64,000 nt of DNA from Phycisphaerae bacterium (GTDB lineage Bacteria > Planctomycetota > Phycisphaerae > Phycisphaerales > UBA1924). Each line of letters opens with the position of its first letter. Within the stretch, counting starts at the first letter, position 1. Below, piece by piece: positions 55,075 through 63,930 of the stretch. The notes beneath the pieces were generated by a model. It was not told the DNA's origin and ran no database searches. It saw only the letters and a list, made by a program, of their open reading frames with translations. The position numbers and the translations under genes were made by a program. The stretch is from assembly GCA_030432255.1 (NCBI GenBank), contig JAUIHS010000003.1, forward strand, positions 124,001 to 188,000, in the 5' to 3' direction.

Positions 55075-55818
55075 TTAGCGGGAGGCACCCGCAAGGGCGA
55101 GTTGCTGGTCCAGCGATGCGCCGGAGAGGATCACCGGCACCTCCTCCGGCACGGCTGCGTCCCAGAGACGCAGCAGCAGGTCCGGGTCGAGTCGGCCATC
55201 GTGCAACCCGGCCGGGATCAGCCTCGTGTCTCCATCAACCTCAGCAAGTTCCACGTTGTGGAGAAAGACCGCGTCCGCCCGGGGGGCGAGAAGGTCCAGT
55301 GCCCGCCGCAGGTGGTCCTCCGCTTCAGACAGCATCTCCGGTTCCAGCATGAGCGGCGCGTCGAGCGCGATTCCGGCAGGCTCGGCTTCTCGTTCCTCCA
55401 GGAATGTCCGGATTCGGAAGGCATCACACAGCACGTGCCGGGCGTGCGGCCGGAATATGAGTCTCTTGCCCGCTTCGGCCACCTGGGGGAGTACCTCGTC
55501 GCAGTAGGCGTTGAATGCACCCAGCGCATCCGGGCCCCAGGTCATCGGCGAGCGGCGGAAACTGTCTGATTCACCTTCCGCCGCGGGTTGGCCGGACCAG
55601 ATGATGATCCGGTCCGCCGGGAGCGTGGCATCGAGGACAAAGGCCTCATCGCCGAGCGGATCGCCCTCGACTTCGCAAGCGAAGAAGGAGTCCCCGGGGG
55701 TGAGCGGATGCGGCAGGACGAGCGCATCGGCGGCGAAGTCGGCATCGGCACCGAGGCCGAGTGCGGTGAAGAGGGGGGTGAGCGTACTCCGGGGGCGGCT
55801 GACGTGCAGGTTCACCAT
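55075..55818 (-). CDS. Putative xylose-isomerase-like TIM-barrel protein
   Basis: A 247-residue soluble protein. The C-terminal half has the order of motifs of sugar-phosphate isomerase/epimerase-like barrels: KRLIFRPHARHVLCD, IALDAPLMLEPE, then AVFLHNVELAEVDGD and LIPAGLHDGRLDPDLLLRLW. Metal-binding residues are only partly conserved by eye, so the assignment is tentative. It starts 8 bp after the MeaB-fusion gene and precedes nuoC by 32 bp; all three are probably one operon. Confidence 0.5.
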   Translation of the reverse strand: MVNLHVSRPRSTLTPLFTALGLGADADFAADALVLPHPLTPGDSFFACEVEGDPLGDEAFVLDATLPADRIIIWSGQPAAEGESDSFRRSPMTWGPDALGAFNAYCDEVLPQVAEAGKRLIFRPHARHVLCDAFRIRTFLEEREAEPAGIALDAPLMLEPEMLSEAEDHLRRALDLLAPRADAVFLHNVELAEVDGDTRLIPAGLHDGRLDPDLLLRLWDAAVPEEVPVILSGASLDQQLALAGASR

Positions 55819-55826
55819 GACTCCGA

Positions 55827-56987
55827 TCAGCCCTGAAGCAGGGCGTCGTAGAGTTCGGTGATTCCGGCGCCGTGTGTCGCGACGGTTTCGATCACGCCCC
55901 GTCGCCCCGCGATCTCGCGCAGGTCGCGCATCAGTTCGTTCTGTCCCTGGTGATCCGCCTTGTTACAGACGAAGAGATCGGCAATCTCGAGGATGCCTGC
56001 CTTGTCCATCTGAACGGCATCGCCCATGCCGGGCACGAGCACCACGGCCGTCTTGTCGACGTGTGTGCGGATGCGGACCTCGTTCTGGCCGGCGCCGACC
56101 GTCTCGACGAAGACGGTGTCGAACGAGCCGGCGTCACCACCCGGACAACCGCCGATGAGGTGGATGATGTCGTCGAGGGCGTGGTAGTCCTCACCGCTGA
56201 TCGCGAGGGAACGATAGAAGACGCTCTCCTCCAGACGGTTGAAGTCGACTCGAAGCCGATCACCGAGCAGGGCGCCATTGGTGATGGGTGACATGGGGTC
56301 AAACGCAACGACTGCGACGCGGCCGAGTGACGGATCCCCCTCGGCTCGGCGGGCATGCTCCGCCGCGAGAGCTGCCACGAGCGTTGACTTTCCGGCGCCC
56401 GGTGAGCCGGTGATACCGATGACGCGCTTCGGACGTCGGCGTGGCGCATCACTGCGCGCGGAACCATGCTCGTGGAGCCGACTGATGTCACGCGCAAGTT
56501 GCGCGGTGGGCGTGCTTCCGACGGACTCGGCGCGCTCGCGGGTTTCGCTGCGGACGGCTTCGACGATCTCGGCGAGACCGGTGCCCGTCGTGAAGCAGCG
56601 AGCGACACCGGCTTCCTTAAGCTTGGCGATGTCTTCCTGCGGAATGATGCCGCCCATGTGAATGGGAATATCGGAGCGGCCCATGCGCTCCATCGCCTCG
56701 ATGAGCCGCGGCCCAAGGACAAGATGTGAGTTGCTCATCATGGACGCCGCGATGACATCGCAGTCCTCATCACGCGCGGAGATTGCGAGTGAGCGGGGGG
56801 TCTGCCAGAGTCCGCTGTAGATGACGTGGACTCCGGAGTCGCGGAGGGCGCGGGCGATGACCTTGACGCCGCGATCGTGGCCGTCGAGTCCCATCTTGGC
56901 GAGGAGGACCCGTGGTCGGTGGGGAAGATCGGCGCAGCGGTCTTTCTTCTCGAATTCGGTGGTGGGGGCGTGAATGGAGGTGGTCAT
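55827..56987 (-). CDS. B12-binding domain fused to MeaB/ArgK-type GTPase
   Basis: A 386-residue fusion. Residues about 25-155 form a cobalamin-binding domain like the C-terminus of methylmalonyl-CoA mutase: VLLAKMGLDGHDRGVKVIARAL with the B12-ligand motif D35-G-H37, and MGGIIPQEDIAKLKEAGV. Residues about 185-386 form a MeaB GTPase: Walker A GSPGAGKST (194-202), VVAFDPMSP, VFVETVGAGQNEVRI, and NKADHQGQNEL for guanine. In IcmF the same two domains are followed by a mutase domain, which is missing here. It probably acts as chaperone and cofactor carrier for a separately encoded acyl-CoA mutase. ATG 56987 is chosen over 57053. Confidence 0.88.
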   Translation of the reverse strand: MTTSIHAPTTEFEKKDRCADLPHRPRVLLAKMGLDGHDRGVKVIARALRDSGVHVIYSGLWQTPRSLAISARDEDCDVIAASMMSNSHLVLGPRLIEAMERMGRSDIPIHMGGIIPQEDIAKLKEAGVARCFTTGTGLAEIVEAVRSETRERAESVGSTPTAQLARDISRLHEHGSARSDAPRRRPKRVIGITGSPGAGKSTLVAALAAEHARRAEGDPSLGRVAVVAFDPMSPITNGALLGDRLRVDFNRLEESVFYRSLAISGEDYHALDDIIHLIGGCPGGDAGSFDTVFVETVGAGQNEVRIRTHVDKTAVVLVPGMGDAVQMDKAGILEIADLFVCNKADHQGQNELMRDLREIAGRRGVIETVATHGAGITELYDALLQG

Positions 56988-57094
56988 ACGTCGTGATGTC
57001 CGGTGGATTCGCGGGATCATGGGCGGCCCGGCCCGCCCGTCACGGCCCATCATCCTAGCGAATTCGCGGCATTTCCGACGAAGCCCGGCTGCCT

Positions 57095-57737
57095 TCAGCC
57101 CTCGCAGGTGTTGAGCCAGTTGTCCAGGACATCCTCCAGGTCTGCGACATCGACAACGCCATCGCCGTTGGCATCACCCGTCCGCCACGGCACGACCGAC
57201 TGGCCCCAGCCATCGAGGACCTCATTGAGGTCGCCGAAGTTGACGACCGCATCCCCGTCGGCGTCGCCTGCCGGGAAGCATGGGCGCAGGGTGAGCGTCT
57301 GGTTGGCCTGTACGTTTCGGAAGATGTTGCGGCGTCCGTTGGCCACTCCACCGCGAGCGAGCCCACGATGGTTGCGGTGGCGAGTCCGAAGTGCGCCGAG
57401 AGTTCGCTGACGGAGAGGTCATTGCTTCCAGCACCGATGCACCGGTCTGGGACTTCCCGGCAGCGGTGAGGGTCACTCGGGCGCCGATCCCGTCGGGGGC
57501 GATATCGTCGTGGTCGGCGGTATCAAGGAAGACCCGCAGCCAGTTGATGTCGCCATCACCGGTCAGGTCATTCCGGAAGAGCCGCAGGCTGGCCATGCTG
57601 GCAAGGACGATGATGTCCTGATCGCCATCCTCGTCGCAATCGAGGTTCAGCAGACCCCGGCCCCAGTCGGTGAAGACGAAGCCGCACGGCACGGCGATGT
57701 CCTCATACGTGTCCAGTCCGGCGTTCAGGAACAGGTC
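57095..57737 (-). pseudogene. Truncated, frameshifted third copy of the FG-GAP/ASPIC protein
   Basis: On the minus strand, right behind the stop of the previous copy and in another frame, homology to the last about 200 residues of that family begins without a start codon. It runs DLFLNAGLDTYEDI, WGRGLLNLDCDEDGDQDI, LRLFRNDLTGDGDINWLRVFLDT. One frameshift lies near 57426-57445, after which NDLSVSELSAHFGLATA continues. Another single-base loss near 57340-57347 turns VEW-NGRRN into VEWPTDAAT; the correct frame then goes on to the end (VQANQTLTLRPCF and two dockerin-like repeats, ending LNTCEG). So the N-terminal about two thirds are lost and the rest carries two shifts. Sequencing errors could explain the shifts, but not the missing 5' end. 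Confidence 0.75.
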
Positions 57738-59458
57738 ATCGACCACGCGGCGAGCACGATGTTGATGTCGTCGAAGTCGACATCGCCGTCTCCGTCCGCA
57801 TCGCCTTCGCGCCAGGGGGCCACAGACGTGCCCCAGCCGCTGAGGACCAGGTTGAGGTCCGCGAAGTCGACCACTCGGTTGCCGTCGACATCTCCGGAGG
57901 TGAAGCAGGGCTCGAGCGTGAGTGTCTGGTTGGGCGCTAGGTTCGGGAATCGATTGATACGCCCATTGGCCCACTCGACAAGGATCTCATCGACGTTGGT
58001 GGCAGCCCCGAGACCGAAGTGCACCGACAATTCGGAGACCGCCAGGTAGTTACTGCCACCATCGAGCATGTGGACGCGTGTCTTGCCGCCTGAGGTGATC
58101 CAGACGCGGGTTCCGAAGCCGTCAGGAGCGAGATCGGCGTGCGCGGAGGTGTCAAAGAAGAGGCGGATCCAGTTGGTGTCCGCGCCCGAGAGATTATTGC
58201 GGTAGATGAACGGCCGGTCCTGGTTGGTGAAGACCACGAGGTCCTGATCACCATCATTCTCGATGTCCAGGTTGATGAGTCCCCGGCCATAGCCGACGTG
58301 GCTCAGCCCATGCAGCGCCGACGATTCGGTGAAATTCATTGAGCCATCGTTGATGAACAGCTTGGAGTTCTCGCCGATCCACTCCGGCTCGTTCCAGCCG
58401 TTGGTCTCAACGATGTCGAGGTCGGTGTCATGGTCGATGTCGATCGCGACGGTGCCCCATCCCCAGCCGCCATCATCAACGCCCACCGCCAGCGCCATCT
58501 CGGAATAGACGTGGTTGCCCTGGTTCACGTACAGCTTGTTGCCGTCGACCATGGGGACACCATCGTGCATGATCGAGGTGACATACCAGTCGAGAAGTCC
58601 ATCCTCGTTGAAGTCTCCGATGGTCGTTCCCATGCCGTTGGAGTCGAGACCGGTTCCCGACGCCGCGGTCATCTCGGTGAACGTACCGTCTCCGTTGTTC
58701 TTCAGGTACTTCGACGTGAAGAAATCGGCAACCCAGAGCAGTTCCGGATACCGATCGCCGTCCATGTCCGTAAAACGCACCGCAAAGCCACGAACGTTCG
58801 TCATGTCGTACAGGATGGAAGACGTCACATCGGTGAACGTCTCGTCGCCGTTGTTGCGGAAGAGGCGGTTGGACTGGCTGCCGTTGACCCAGCCGGGGAC
58901 GGCAAGGTCGAGGTCGCCGTCGAGGTCGTAGTCACCGAATGCCGCCCCGAAGCCGTCACCGATGAAGGGCGAGGTCGTGTTCACGCCCGCCGCGGCGGCC
59001 ATCTCGGTGAAGGTGCTGTCCCCATTGTTGCGGTAGAGTCGATGCCCGCCCGGTGCCCACCCCGATCCCGGCGCGCCATGGGTGGTCACGAAGACATCGA
59101 GCCAACCGTCGTCATTGAAGTCGCCGACGGCGACTCCGGCGCAATACGCTGCCCCGAGCAGGCCCCACGAGGCGGCCTGATCCGTGAACGTGCCATCACC
59201 GTTGTTGATGTAGAGTCGATCGACGTCGCTTCCACCGGTGATGACGTAGATGTCCTGGTAGCCGTCGCGATTGAAGTCACCGGCAGCTCCGCCCGCGAGC
59301 ATGCCCTTGGCAAGCGGGAAGAAGGACGGAATCTGTACCGCCGTGACACCCGCCGGAACCGCGGTCTCGCTCAGCGAAAACGTGCCGGCCGAAAGTGCCG
59401 ATGTGAGGCTCGCGGCTGCAAACACAAGGGCCGCCCGAGGAAGAAAGTGCTTGCTCAT
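57725..59458 (-). CDS. Secreted FG-GAP repeat protein with ASPIC/UnbV and dockerin-like ends
   Basis: A 577-residue exported protein. Signal peptide FLPRAALVFAAASLTSALSA. At least six FG-GAP/VCBS calcium-binding repeats follow, such as GDFNRDGYQDIYV, GDFNDDGWLDVFV, GDYDLDGDLDLAV and IDIDHDTDLDIV, which build a beta-propeller. Then come an ASPIC/UnbV region (DGFGTRVWITSGGKTR, LAVSELSVHFGLG, VEWANGRINRFPNLAPNQTLTLEPCF) and two dockerin-like repeats ending AAWSMTCS. It is paralogous along its whole length to the gene upstream. ATG 59458 is chosen because the signal peptide starts there. Confidence 0.88.
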   Translation of the reverse strand: MSKHFLPRAALVFAAASLTSALSAGTFSLSETAVPAGVTAVQIPSFFPLAKGMLAGGAAGDFNRDGYQDIYVITGGSDVDRLYINNGDGTFTDQAASWGLLGAAYCAGVAVGDFNDDGWLDVFVTTHGAPGSGWAPGGHRLYRNNGDSTFTEMAAAAGVNTTSPFIGDGFGAAFGDYDLDGDLDLAVPGWVNGSQSNRLFRNNGDETFTDVTSSILYDMTNVRGFAVRFTDMDGDRYPELLWVADFFTSKYLKNNGDGTFTEMTAASGTGLDSNGMGTTIGDFNEDGLLDWYVTSIMHDGVPMVDGNKLYVNQGNHVYSEMALAVGVDDGGWGWGTVAIDIDHDTDLDIVETNGWNEPEWIGENSKLFINDGSMNFTESSALHGLSHVGYGRGLINLDIENDGDQDLVVFTNQDRPFIYRNNLSGADTNWIRLFFDTSAHADLAPDGFGTRVWITSGGKTRVHMLDGGSNYLAVSELSVHFGLGAATNVDEILVEWANGRINRFPNLAPNQTLTLEPCFTSGDVDGNRVVDFADLNLVLSGWGTSVAPWREGDADGDGDVDFDDINIVLAAWSMTCS

Positions 59459-59478
59459 GTGGAATGCTTCTCTTGTGA

Positions 59479-61206
59479 TCAGGCGCAGTTCTGAGACCAC
59501 GCACCGAGTACGGTGTTGATGTCATCGAAATCAACGTCGCCATCCCCGTCGGCATCGCCGTCGGTGAAGGGCGCGACGGTTTCGCCCCAGTTGTTGAGAA
59601 CGGTGTTGAGGTCGTCGAAGTTGACGGTCAGGTCATCATTGACATCGCCCGCAAGGAAACACGGGACGATTGTCATGGTCTGATTGGGCGTCACGTTCAG
59701 GTGCCGATTGACGCGCCCGTTGGACCACTCGATGCGGATTTCGTCGATGACAGCGGCGTCCGCAAGGCCGAAGTGCATGGAGAGTTCCGAAACGGCGAGG
59801 TATGTGGCACCACCGTCGAGGTAGCGGGTCTGTGTGACGCCGCCGGCGGTGACCTGCGCGCGTGTGCCGAACCCGTCCGGGGCGAGGTCGGCGTGAGCGG
59901 AGGTGTCGAAGAAGAGGCGAAGCCAGTTGGCATCCGAACCGCTGAGGTCGTTGCGGTAGAGACTTGCCGTTTCAACAGCGCCGAAGACCGCGAGATCCTG
60001 GTCGCCATCGTTGTCGTAGTCGAGCCTGACCAGACCTCGACCCATGCCCGTGTGAGTGAAACCTGTCGAGGCGGCCTCGCTGGCAAACGTTCCATCCCCG
60101 TTGTTCATGAAGAGCTTGGAGGATTCGCCGATCCACTCGGGAGAATCGGGCCACCCATTGACCTCGGCAATGTCGAGCAGCATGTCGTGGTCGAAGTCAG
60201 CCGCGAGCGTACCCCATCCCCAGCCGCCGTCATCAACACCGGCGGCGGCGCCGACCTCGTTGAAGACATGCCCGCCCTGGTTCATGTAGAGCATGTTGCC
60301 AAAGCGGAACGGGTGGCCGTCCTCGAGGATCGAAGAGACGTACCAGTCGATAAGCCCGTCGTTGTTGAAGTCGCCCGTGGCGTTGCCCATGCCATTGGAG
60401 TCAAGGCCGACACCCGCCGACGCAGTCAGATCGGAGAAGGTTCCATCGGTGTTGTTGCGGAGGTACCGGGATGTGAAGAAGTCGCCGACCCAGAGCAGTT
60501 CCGGGTAACGGTCACCATCCATGTCCGTGAAGCGGGGCGAGAAGCCGCGAACGGATCCCATCGCGGGCAGGCCCGGGCCGGTGACGTCGACAAATCCACC
60601 ACCGTCGTTCCGGAAGAGGCGGTTGCCGCCGCTGTTGGTCACCCATCCGGTCACGGCAAGATCAAGATCGCCATCGAGGTCGTAGTCACCGAAGGCGGCA
60701 CTGAATCCATCACCGATGAAAGCCGAGGTCGTCTCGACTTGAGCGAAGGACGCGACATCCGTGAAGGTGTCGTCGCCGTTGTTTCGCCACAGGCGGTGTG
60801 CGCCGGCCGACCATCCCGTGGCCTGACTTCCGAAGCATGTGACATAAATGTCGAGCCAGCCGTCGTTGTTGTAGTCGCCCACGGCAACCCCGGCGGAGAA
60901 CTGAGACGACCCTCCCATGCCGGCGGCCGCGGCCTGGTCCGTGAAGGTGCCGTCGCCGTTGTTCATGTAGAGCCGGTCAGGCTGATTGCCTCCGACGATG
61001 ATGTACATGTCCTGGAGGCCGTCCCGGTTGAAGTCGCCCACGGCACCGCCACCGACCATGTGTGTGGCGAAGGGGTAGCAGCACGGGATCTGAAGCGCAG
61101 CGATCCCGGCGGGCGCGGACTGATCCGTGAACGCCAGCGTGCCGGCGGTGGCAACCGAACCCGCGCCCAAGGTCAGAGCGCAGACAACAATCATCCTGGA
61201 TTCCAT
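59479..61206 (-). CDS. Secreted FG-GAP repeat protein, paralogue of the downstream gene
   Basis: A 575-residue exported protein with the same plan: signal peptide (MIVVCALTLGAGSVATAG), FG-GAP repeats (GDFNRDGLQDMYI, GDYNNDGWLDIYV, GDYDLDGDLDLAV), an ASPIC/UnbV region (DGFGTRAQVTAGG, LAVSELSMHFGLA) and two dockerin-like repeats (TVNFDDLNTVLNNWG, DVDFDDINTVLGAWS) between cysteines. GGAGAGA precedes ATG 61206. The stop is 20 bp before the next copy, so the copies are in tandem and co-transcribed. A role in adhesion or in a surface complex is inferred from the family. Confidence 0.88.
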   Translation of the reverse strand: MESRMIVVCALTLGAGSVATAGTLAFTDQSAPAGIAALQIPCCYPFATHMVGGGAVGDFNRDGLQDMYIIVGGNQPDRLYMNNGDGTFTDQAAAAGMGGSSQFSAGVAVGDYNNDGWLDIYVTCFGSQATGWSAGAHRLWRNNGDDTFTDVASFAQVETTSAFIGDGFSAAFGDYDLDGDLDLAVTGWVTNSGGNRLFRNDGGGFVDVTGPGLPAMGSVRGFSPRFTDMDGDRYPELLWVGDFFTSRYLRNNTDGTFSDLTASAGVGLDSNGMGNATGDFNNDGLIDWYVSSILEDGHPFRFGNMLYMNQGGHVFNEVGAAAGVDDGGWGWGTLAADFDHDMLLDIAEVNGWPDSPEWIGESSKLFMNNGDGTFASEAASTGFTHTGMGRGLVRLDYDNDGDQDLAVFGAVETASLYRNDLSGSDANWLRLFFDTSAHADLAPDGFGTRAQVTAGGVTQTRYLDGGATYLAVSELSMHFGLADAAVIDEIRIEWSNGRVNRHLNVTPNQTMTIVPCFLAGDVNDDLTVNFDDLNTVLNNWGETVAPFTDGDADGDGDVDFDDINTVLGAWSQNCA

Positions 61207-61221
61207 ACGTGTCTCTCCATC

Positions 61222-61260
61222 GCCGCTCATCACCACGAGCGGCCTGATTCCCAGTCAGGC
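61222..61260 (-). promoter_or_regulatory. Tandem 5' leader hairpins before the FG-GAP operon
   Basis: Two inverted repeats: 61242-61247 with 61255-61260 (GCCTGA/TCAGGC) and 61222-61228 with 61237-61243 (GCCGCTC/GAGCGGC), just upstream of the GGAGAGA of the first FG-GAP gene. They touch at 61242-61243, so they may be alternative structures. Confidence 0.4.
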
Positions 61261-61346
61261 TGGCGCAAAATGCCTACCCCCAGTGTGGCAGTTGCCGGCG
61301 CGAAATCAAGAAAGTTCGCAGGATATTCGCCCTGATAAGGGCACCG

Positions 61347-61383
61347 AAAAATGGACGCGGCGGTCCAAGAGGACCGCCGCGTC
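61347..61383 (-). terminator. Intrinsic terminator of the fibro-slime gene
   Basis: A perfect 13-bp stem (61354-61366 with 61371-61383) with an AAGA loop, followed on the minus strand by CATTTTTC. It lies 31 bp past the stop of the fibro-slime gene. A second small hairpin (GCCCT-GATA-AGGGC, 61329-61342) follows it. Confidence 0.9.
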
Positions 61384-61414
61384 GGAGAGGACACCCGATG
61401 GAGCAGAGACAGGA

Positions 61415-62353
61415 TCAGTCGTAGAGGTGAGCCGTCGTGGGGAGCTTGGCGGACCTCAGGTTGAGCGTCGTTTCGATGCGGAAGTTGGACTGCGTGCGGT
61501 GCCGCTCGGCGAAGAAGAACGTCAGTGTGTTCTTCTTGTTGGGCACGAGGAAGTCCAGGCGATCGAGGTGGACGGTCTGATTGACCGCGGAGTGCACACC
61601 ACCGATGTCGATCACGAGCTTGCCGTTGATGAAGACCCAGACGTCGTCGTCACCGATGAAGGTGAAGGTCTGACCTTCGCCCGGCTTGTAGATGAACTCG
61701 GTGGCGAGTTCGTAGGTGAAGTGGAAATTCTTGCTCTCACCGGAGGAGTTGCCGAGGAGCTGGTTGTTGATGGGGAAGAACCCACCGAGGGAACTGAACG
61801 CCTCATCCTGCCGATCATCGAACACGTACATGTTCGAGCCGGACGCGCGGCGAAGCGTGATCGGAAGCGGCATGGACGCATTCACGCCCGGCACATCGCG
61901 ATACCACTGGGCAAAGCTCTCGGCGGAGTCGATGCCACCGTCGTCAGTGCTGCTGTAGGAACCGGCCCGGTCCCCGAGTTCAGCGCTGTACGTCGACGGA
62001 TGGATGTTGCGTCCGGACGAGTCCCGCCACTGGCTGCTGACCTTCTGGCCGCTTCCGACAAAGACAGGCTTGTTGTCCTCGTCGAGCTGGTCAGAAACGT
62101 TGTTCATGTACTGCCCGAATCCGGCTGCGGGCCGGCGCTCGAAGTCCGGATGACCACCAGCGGCCGTGCGCTCATGGAAGTCGCGGATGATGCCGGTCAG
62201 GACGATCTCGGACGGCAGGTTCGAGTAGGCGTCCGCATCGTCGCCCGAGGCCTGGGCAACCTCGGAACCCGGCATGACGCTGATCATCAATCCAGCCGCG
62301 GCCGCGATCAGCGTGCCGGGGATAAGGGCCTTGTGCTTCGAACTGCGGTTCAT
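61415..62353 (-). CDS. Exported fibro-slime (PA14-like) domain protein
   Basis: A 312-residue secreted protein. Signal peptide about 8-33 (ALIPGTLIAAAAGLMISVMPG). The fibro-slime domain starts at SEIVLTGIIRDFHER and HPDFERRP, has GVNASMPLPITL and ends with the PA14-like core FTFIGDDDVWVFINGKLVIDIGGVH, LDRLDF, LTFFFAERHRTQSNFRIET. Relatives are surface or matrix proteins of bacteria and slime moulds. GGAGG is 7 bases before ATG 62353. A 5-bp hairpin with 5-base loop (62369-62383) sits directly before the ribosome site. Confidence 0.88.
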   Translation of the reverse strand: MNRSSKHKALIPGTLIAAAAGLMISVMPGSEVAQASGDDADAYSNLPSEIVLTGIIRDFHERTAAGGHPDFERRPAAGFGQYMNNVSDQLDEDNKPVFVGSGQKVSSQWRDSSGRNIHPSTYSAELGDRAGSYSSTDDGGIDSAESFAQWYRDVPGVNASMPLPITLRRASGSNMYVFDDRQDEAFSSLGGFFPINNQLLGNSSGESKNFHFTYELATEFIYKPGEGQTFTFIGDDDVWVFINGKLVIDIGGVHSAVNQTVHLDRLDFLVPNKKNTLTFFFAERHRTQSNFRIETTLNLRSAKLPTTAHLYD

Positions 62354-62368
62354 TTCGACACCTCCAAC

Positions 62369-62383
62369 GCCGCTCAAGGCGGC
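62369..62383 (-). promoter_or_regulatory. 5' leader hairpin of the fibro-slime gene
   Basis: GCCGC-CTTGA-GCGGC on the minus strand, directly before TTGGAGG. Similar in position and sequence to the hairpin before the FG-GAP operon. Confidence 0.35.
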
Positions 62384-62580
62384 TAGTCACGATCCGTTCA
62401 AACCAAGTCAAAGCTACTATCCAGCCACCGGGGATCGAAACCGGAGATGGTGAATGTGCACGACGCGACCCGGGTTGTGCCGATCAGAAGGGTTGGACTG
62501 TCGCGTGATGCCCGCCCGCCTCGTTATGATCGGGCCTGCATCGGTCCACCAGTTCCCACCAGCTTCGAGGAGTCCCCGGC

Positions 62581-63927
62581 ATGGATGCCTTTGTCATTAA
62601 TGGTCGCAGCCAGCTCCGGGGCGAGATCACAGTCAACGGGTCCAAGAACGCCGCACTCCCGCTGATGGCGGCGACGATCCTGGCATCCAATCAGGTCACC
62701 CTTCGCAGCGTCCCCCGCCTGGCCGATATCCGAAACATGCAGCGCCTGCTGGCGGAATTGGGGCTGGACGTGGAAGAGTCAGAAGCTGGTTCAGGTCCGC
62801 GCAGCCTCACGTTTCGGACCCTCGACGAGAGCGCCTGCCACGCGAGATACGACATCGTCCGGACGATGCGGGCCAGCATCAGCGTTCTCGGTCCCCTGCT
62901 GGCCCGTCGTGGGTATGGTCGCGTCTCGATGCCGGGCGGTTGCGCGATCGGGGATCGGCCCGTGGACCTGCACCTGAGGGGCCTGGCGGCGCTCGGTGCG
63001 GAGATCGCGCTGGACTCAGGTGACATCATCGCACGGGCGCCACAGGGACGGGATGGTCGGCCGCGACTCAGGGGCGCCCGGCTCTTCCTGGGCGGGCCCT
63101 TCGGATCAACCGTTCTCGGAACCGCCAACGTGATGTCTGCCGCCACGCTCGCGGAGGGTGAGACCGTCATCGAGTCCGCAGCCTGCGAGCCGGAGATCGT
63201 GGATCTCGCAAACCTCCTTAATGCGATGGGGGCGCGGGTCAGTGGTGCAGGGACGCCGCGGATCACGATCGAGGGCGTCCGGGAACTGGGTGGTGCGGAC
63301 CACGAGGTGATGCCGGACCGGATTGAAGCGGGGACATGGATCATGGCGGCGGCGGTGACGAACAGTCCGCTGGTCATTCACAACTGCCCGATCGATGCCC
63401 TCATGGCAGTGACTGAAGCTCTGAAGGAGGTCGGCGTGCGGGTCACGGAGGCCCCGGACACGGCTGACCCGTTGCGCGCGACCGTCGAAGTGATCTCGGA
63501 GCGTACGCTGCATCCGGTCCAGATCACGACGCAGCCGCACCCGGGTTATCCGACGGACCTGCAGGCTCAGATGATGGCGCTGCTTTGTCACGCAGACGGC
63601 AACAGCGTGATCACGGAGCGGATTTTCCCGCAGCGTTTCCTCCATGTCGCCGAACTCTCCCGCATGGGCGCGCAGTTGTTCAGGCAGGGGCCGACGGTGA
63701 TTGTCAGCGGCGTACGCGAACTCGTGGGCGCTCCGGTCATGGCCAGCGATCTGCGCGCATCAGCCTCGCTGGTGCTGGCGGGCCTTGCAGCTCGGGGTAC
63801 CACCGTCATCAACCGGGTGTATCACCTGGACCGCGGGTACGAGAAGATGGAGGTCAAGCTCCAGGCTCTCGGTGCAGATATTGAGCGGGTCGATGCGTCC
63901 GATCTGCCGGCGGACCTGCATCGCTGA
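62581..63927 (+). CDS. murA: UDP-N-acetylglucosamine 1-carboxyvinyltransferase
   Basis: A 448-residue enzyme of the first committed step of peptidoglycan synthesis, joining enolpyruvate from PEP to UDP-GlcNAc. K22 and N23 in GSKNAALPLM, the active cysteine C121 in MPGGCAIGDRPVDLHL, and HPGYPTDLQAQMMAL, SVITERIFPQRFLHV and VYHLDRGYEKMEVKL are typical. The Cys form would be fosfomycin-sensitive in principle. Gene length is slightly above the usual 420. GAGGAG precedes ATG 62581; a TATGAT box lies at 62525-62530. Confidence 0.97.
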   Translation: MDAFVINGRSQLRGEITVNGSKNAALPLMAATILASNQVTLRSVPRLADIRNMQRLLAELGLDVEESEAGSGPRSLTFRTLDESACHARYDIVRTMRASISVLGPLLARRGYGRVSMPGGCAIGDRPVDLHLRGLAALGAEIALDSGDIIARAPQGRDGRPRLRGARLFLGGPFGSTVLGTANVMSAATLAEGETVIESAACEPEIVDLANLLNAMGARVSGAGTPRITIEGVRELGGADHEVMPDRIEAGTWIMAAAVTNSPLVIHNCPIDALMAVTEALKEVGVRVTEAPDTADPLRATVEVISERTLHPVQITTQPHPGYPTDLQAQMMALLCHADGNSVITERIFPQRFLHVAELSRMGAQLFRQGPTVIVSGVRELVGAPVMASDLRASASLVLAGLAARGTTVINRVYHLDRGYEKMEVKLQALGADIERVDASDLPADLHR

Positions 63928-63930
63928 GCC

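Noticed and set aside
59701..61335. 544-codon plus-strand open frame across the first FG-GAP gene
   Set aside because: The minus strand has signal peptide, FG-GAP repeats and ribosome site; the plus frame is a by-product of codon bias.
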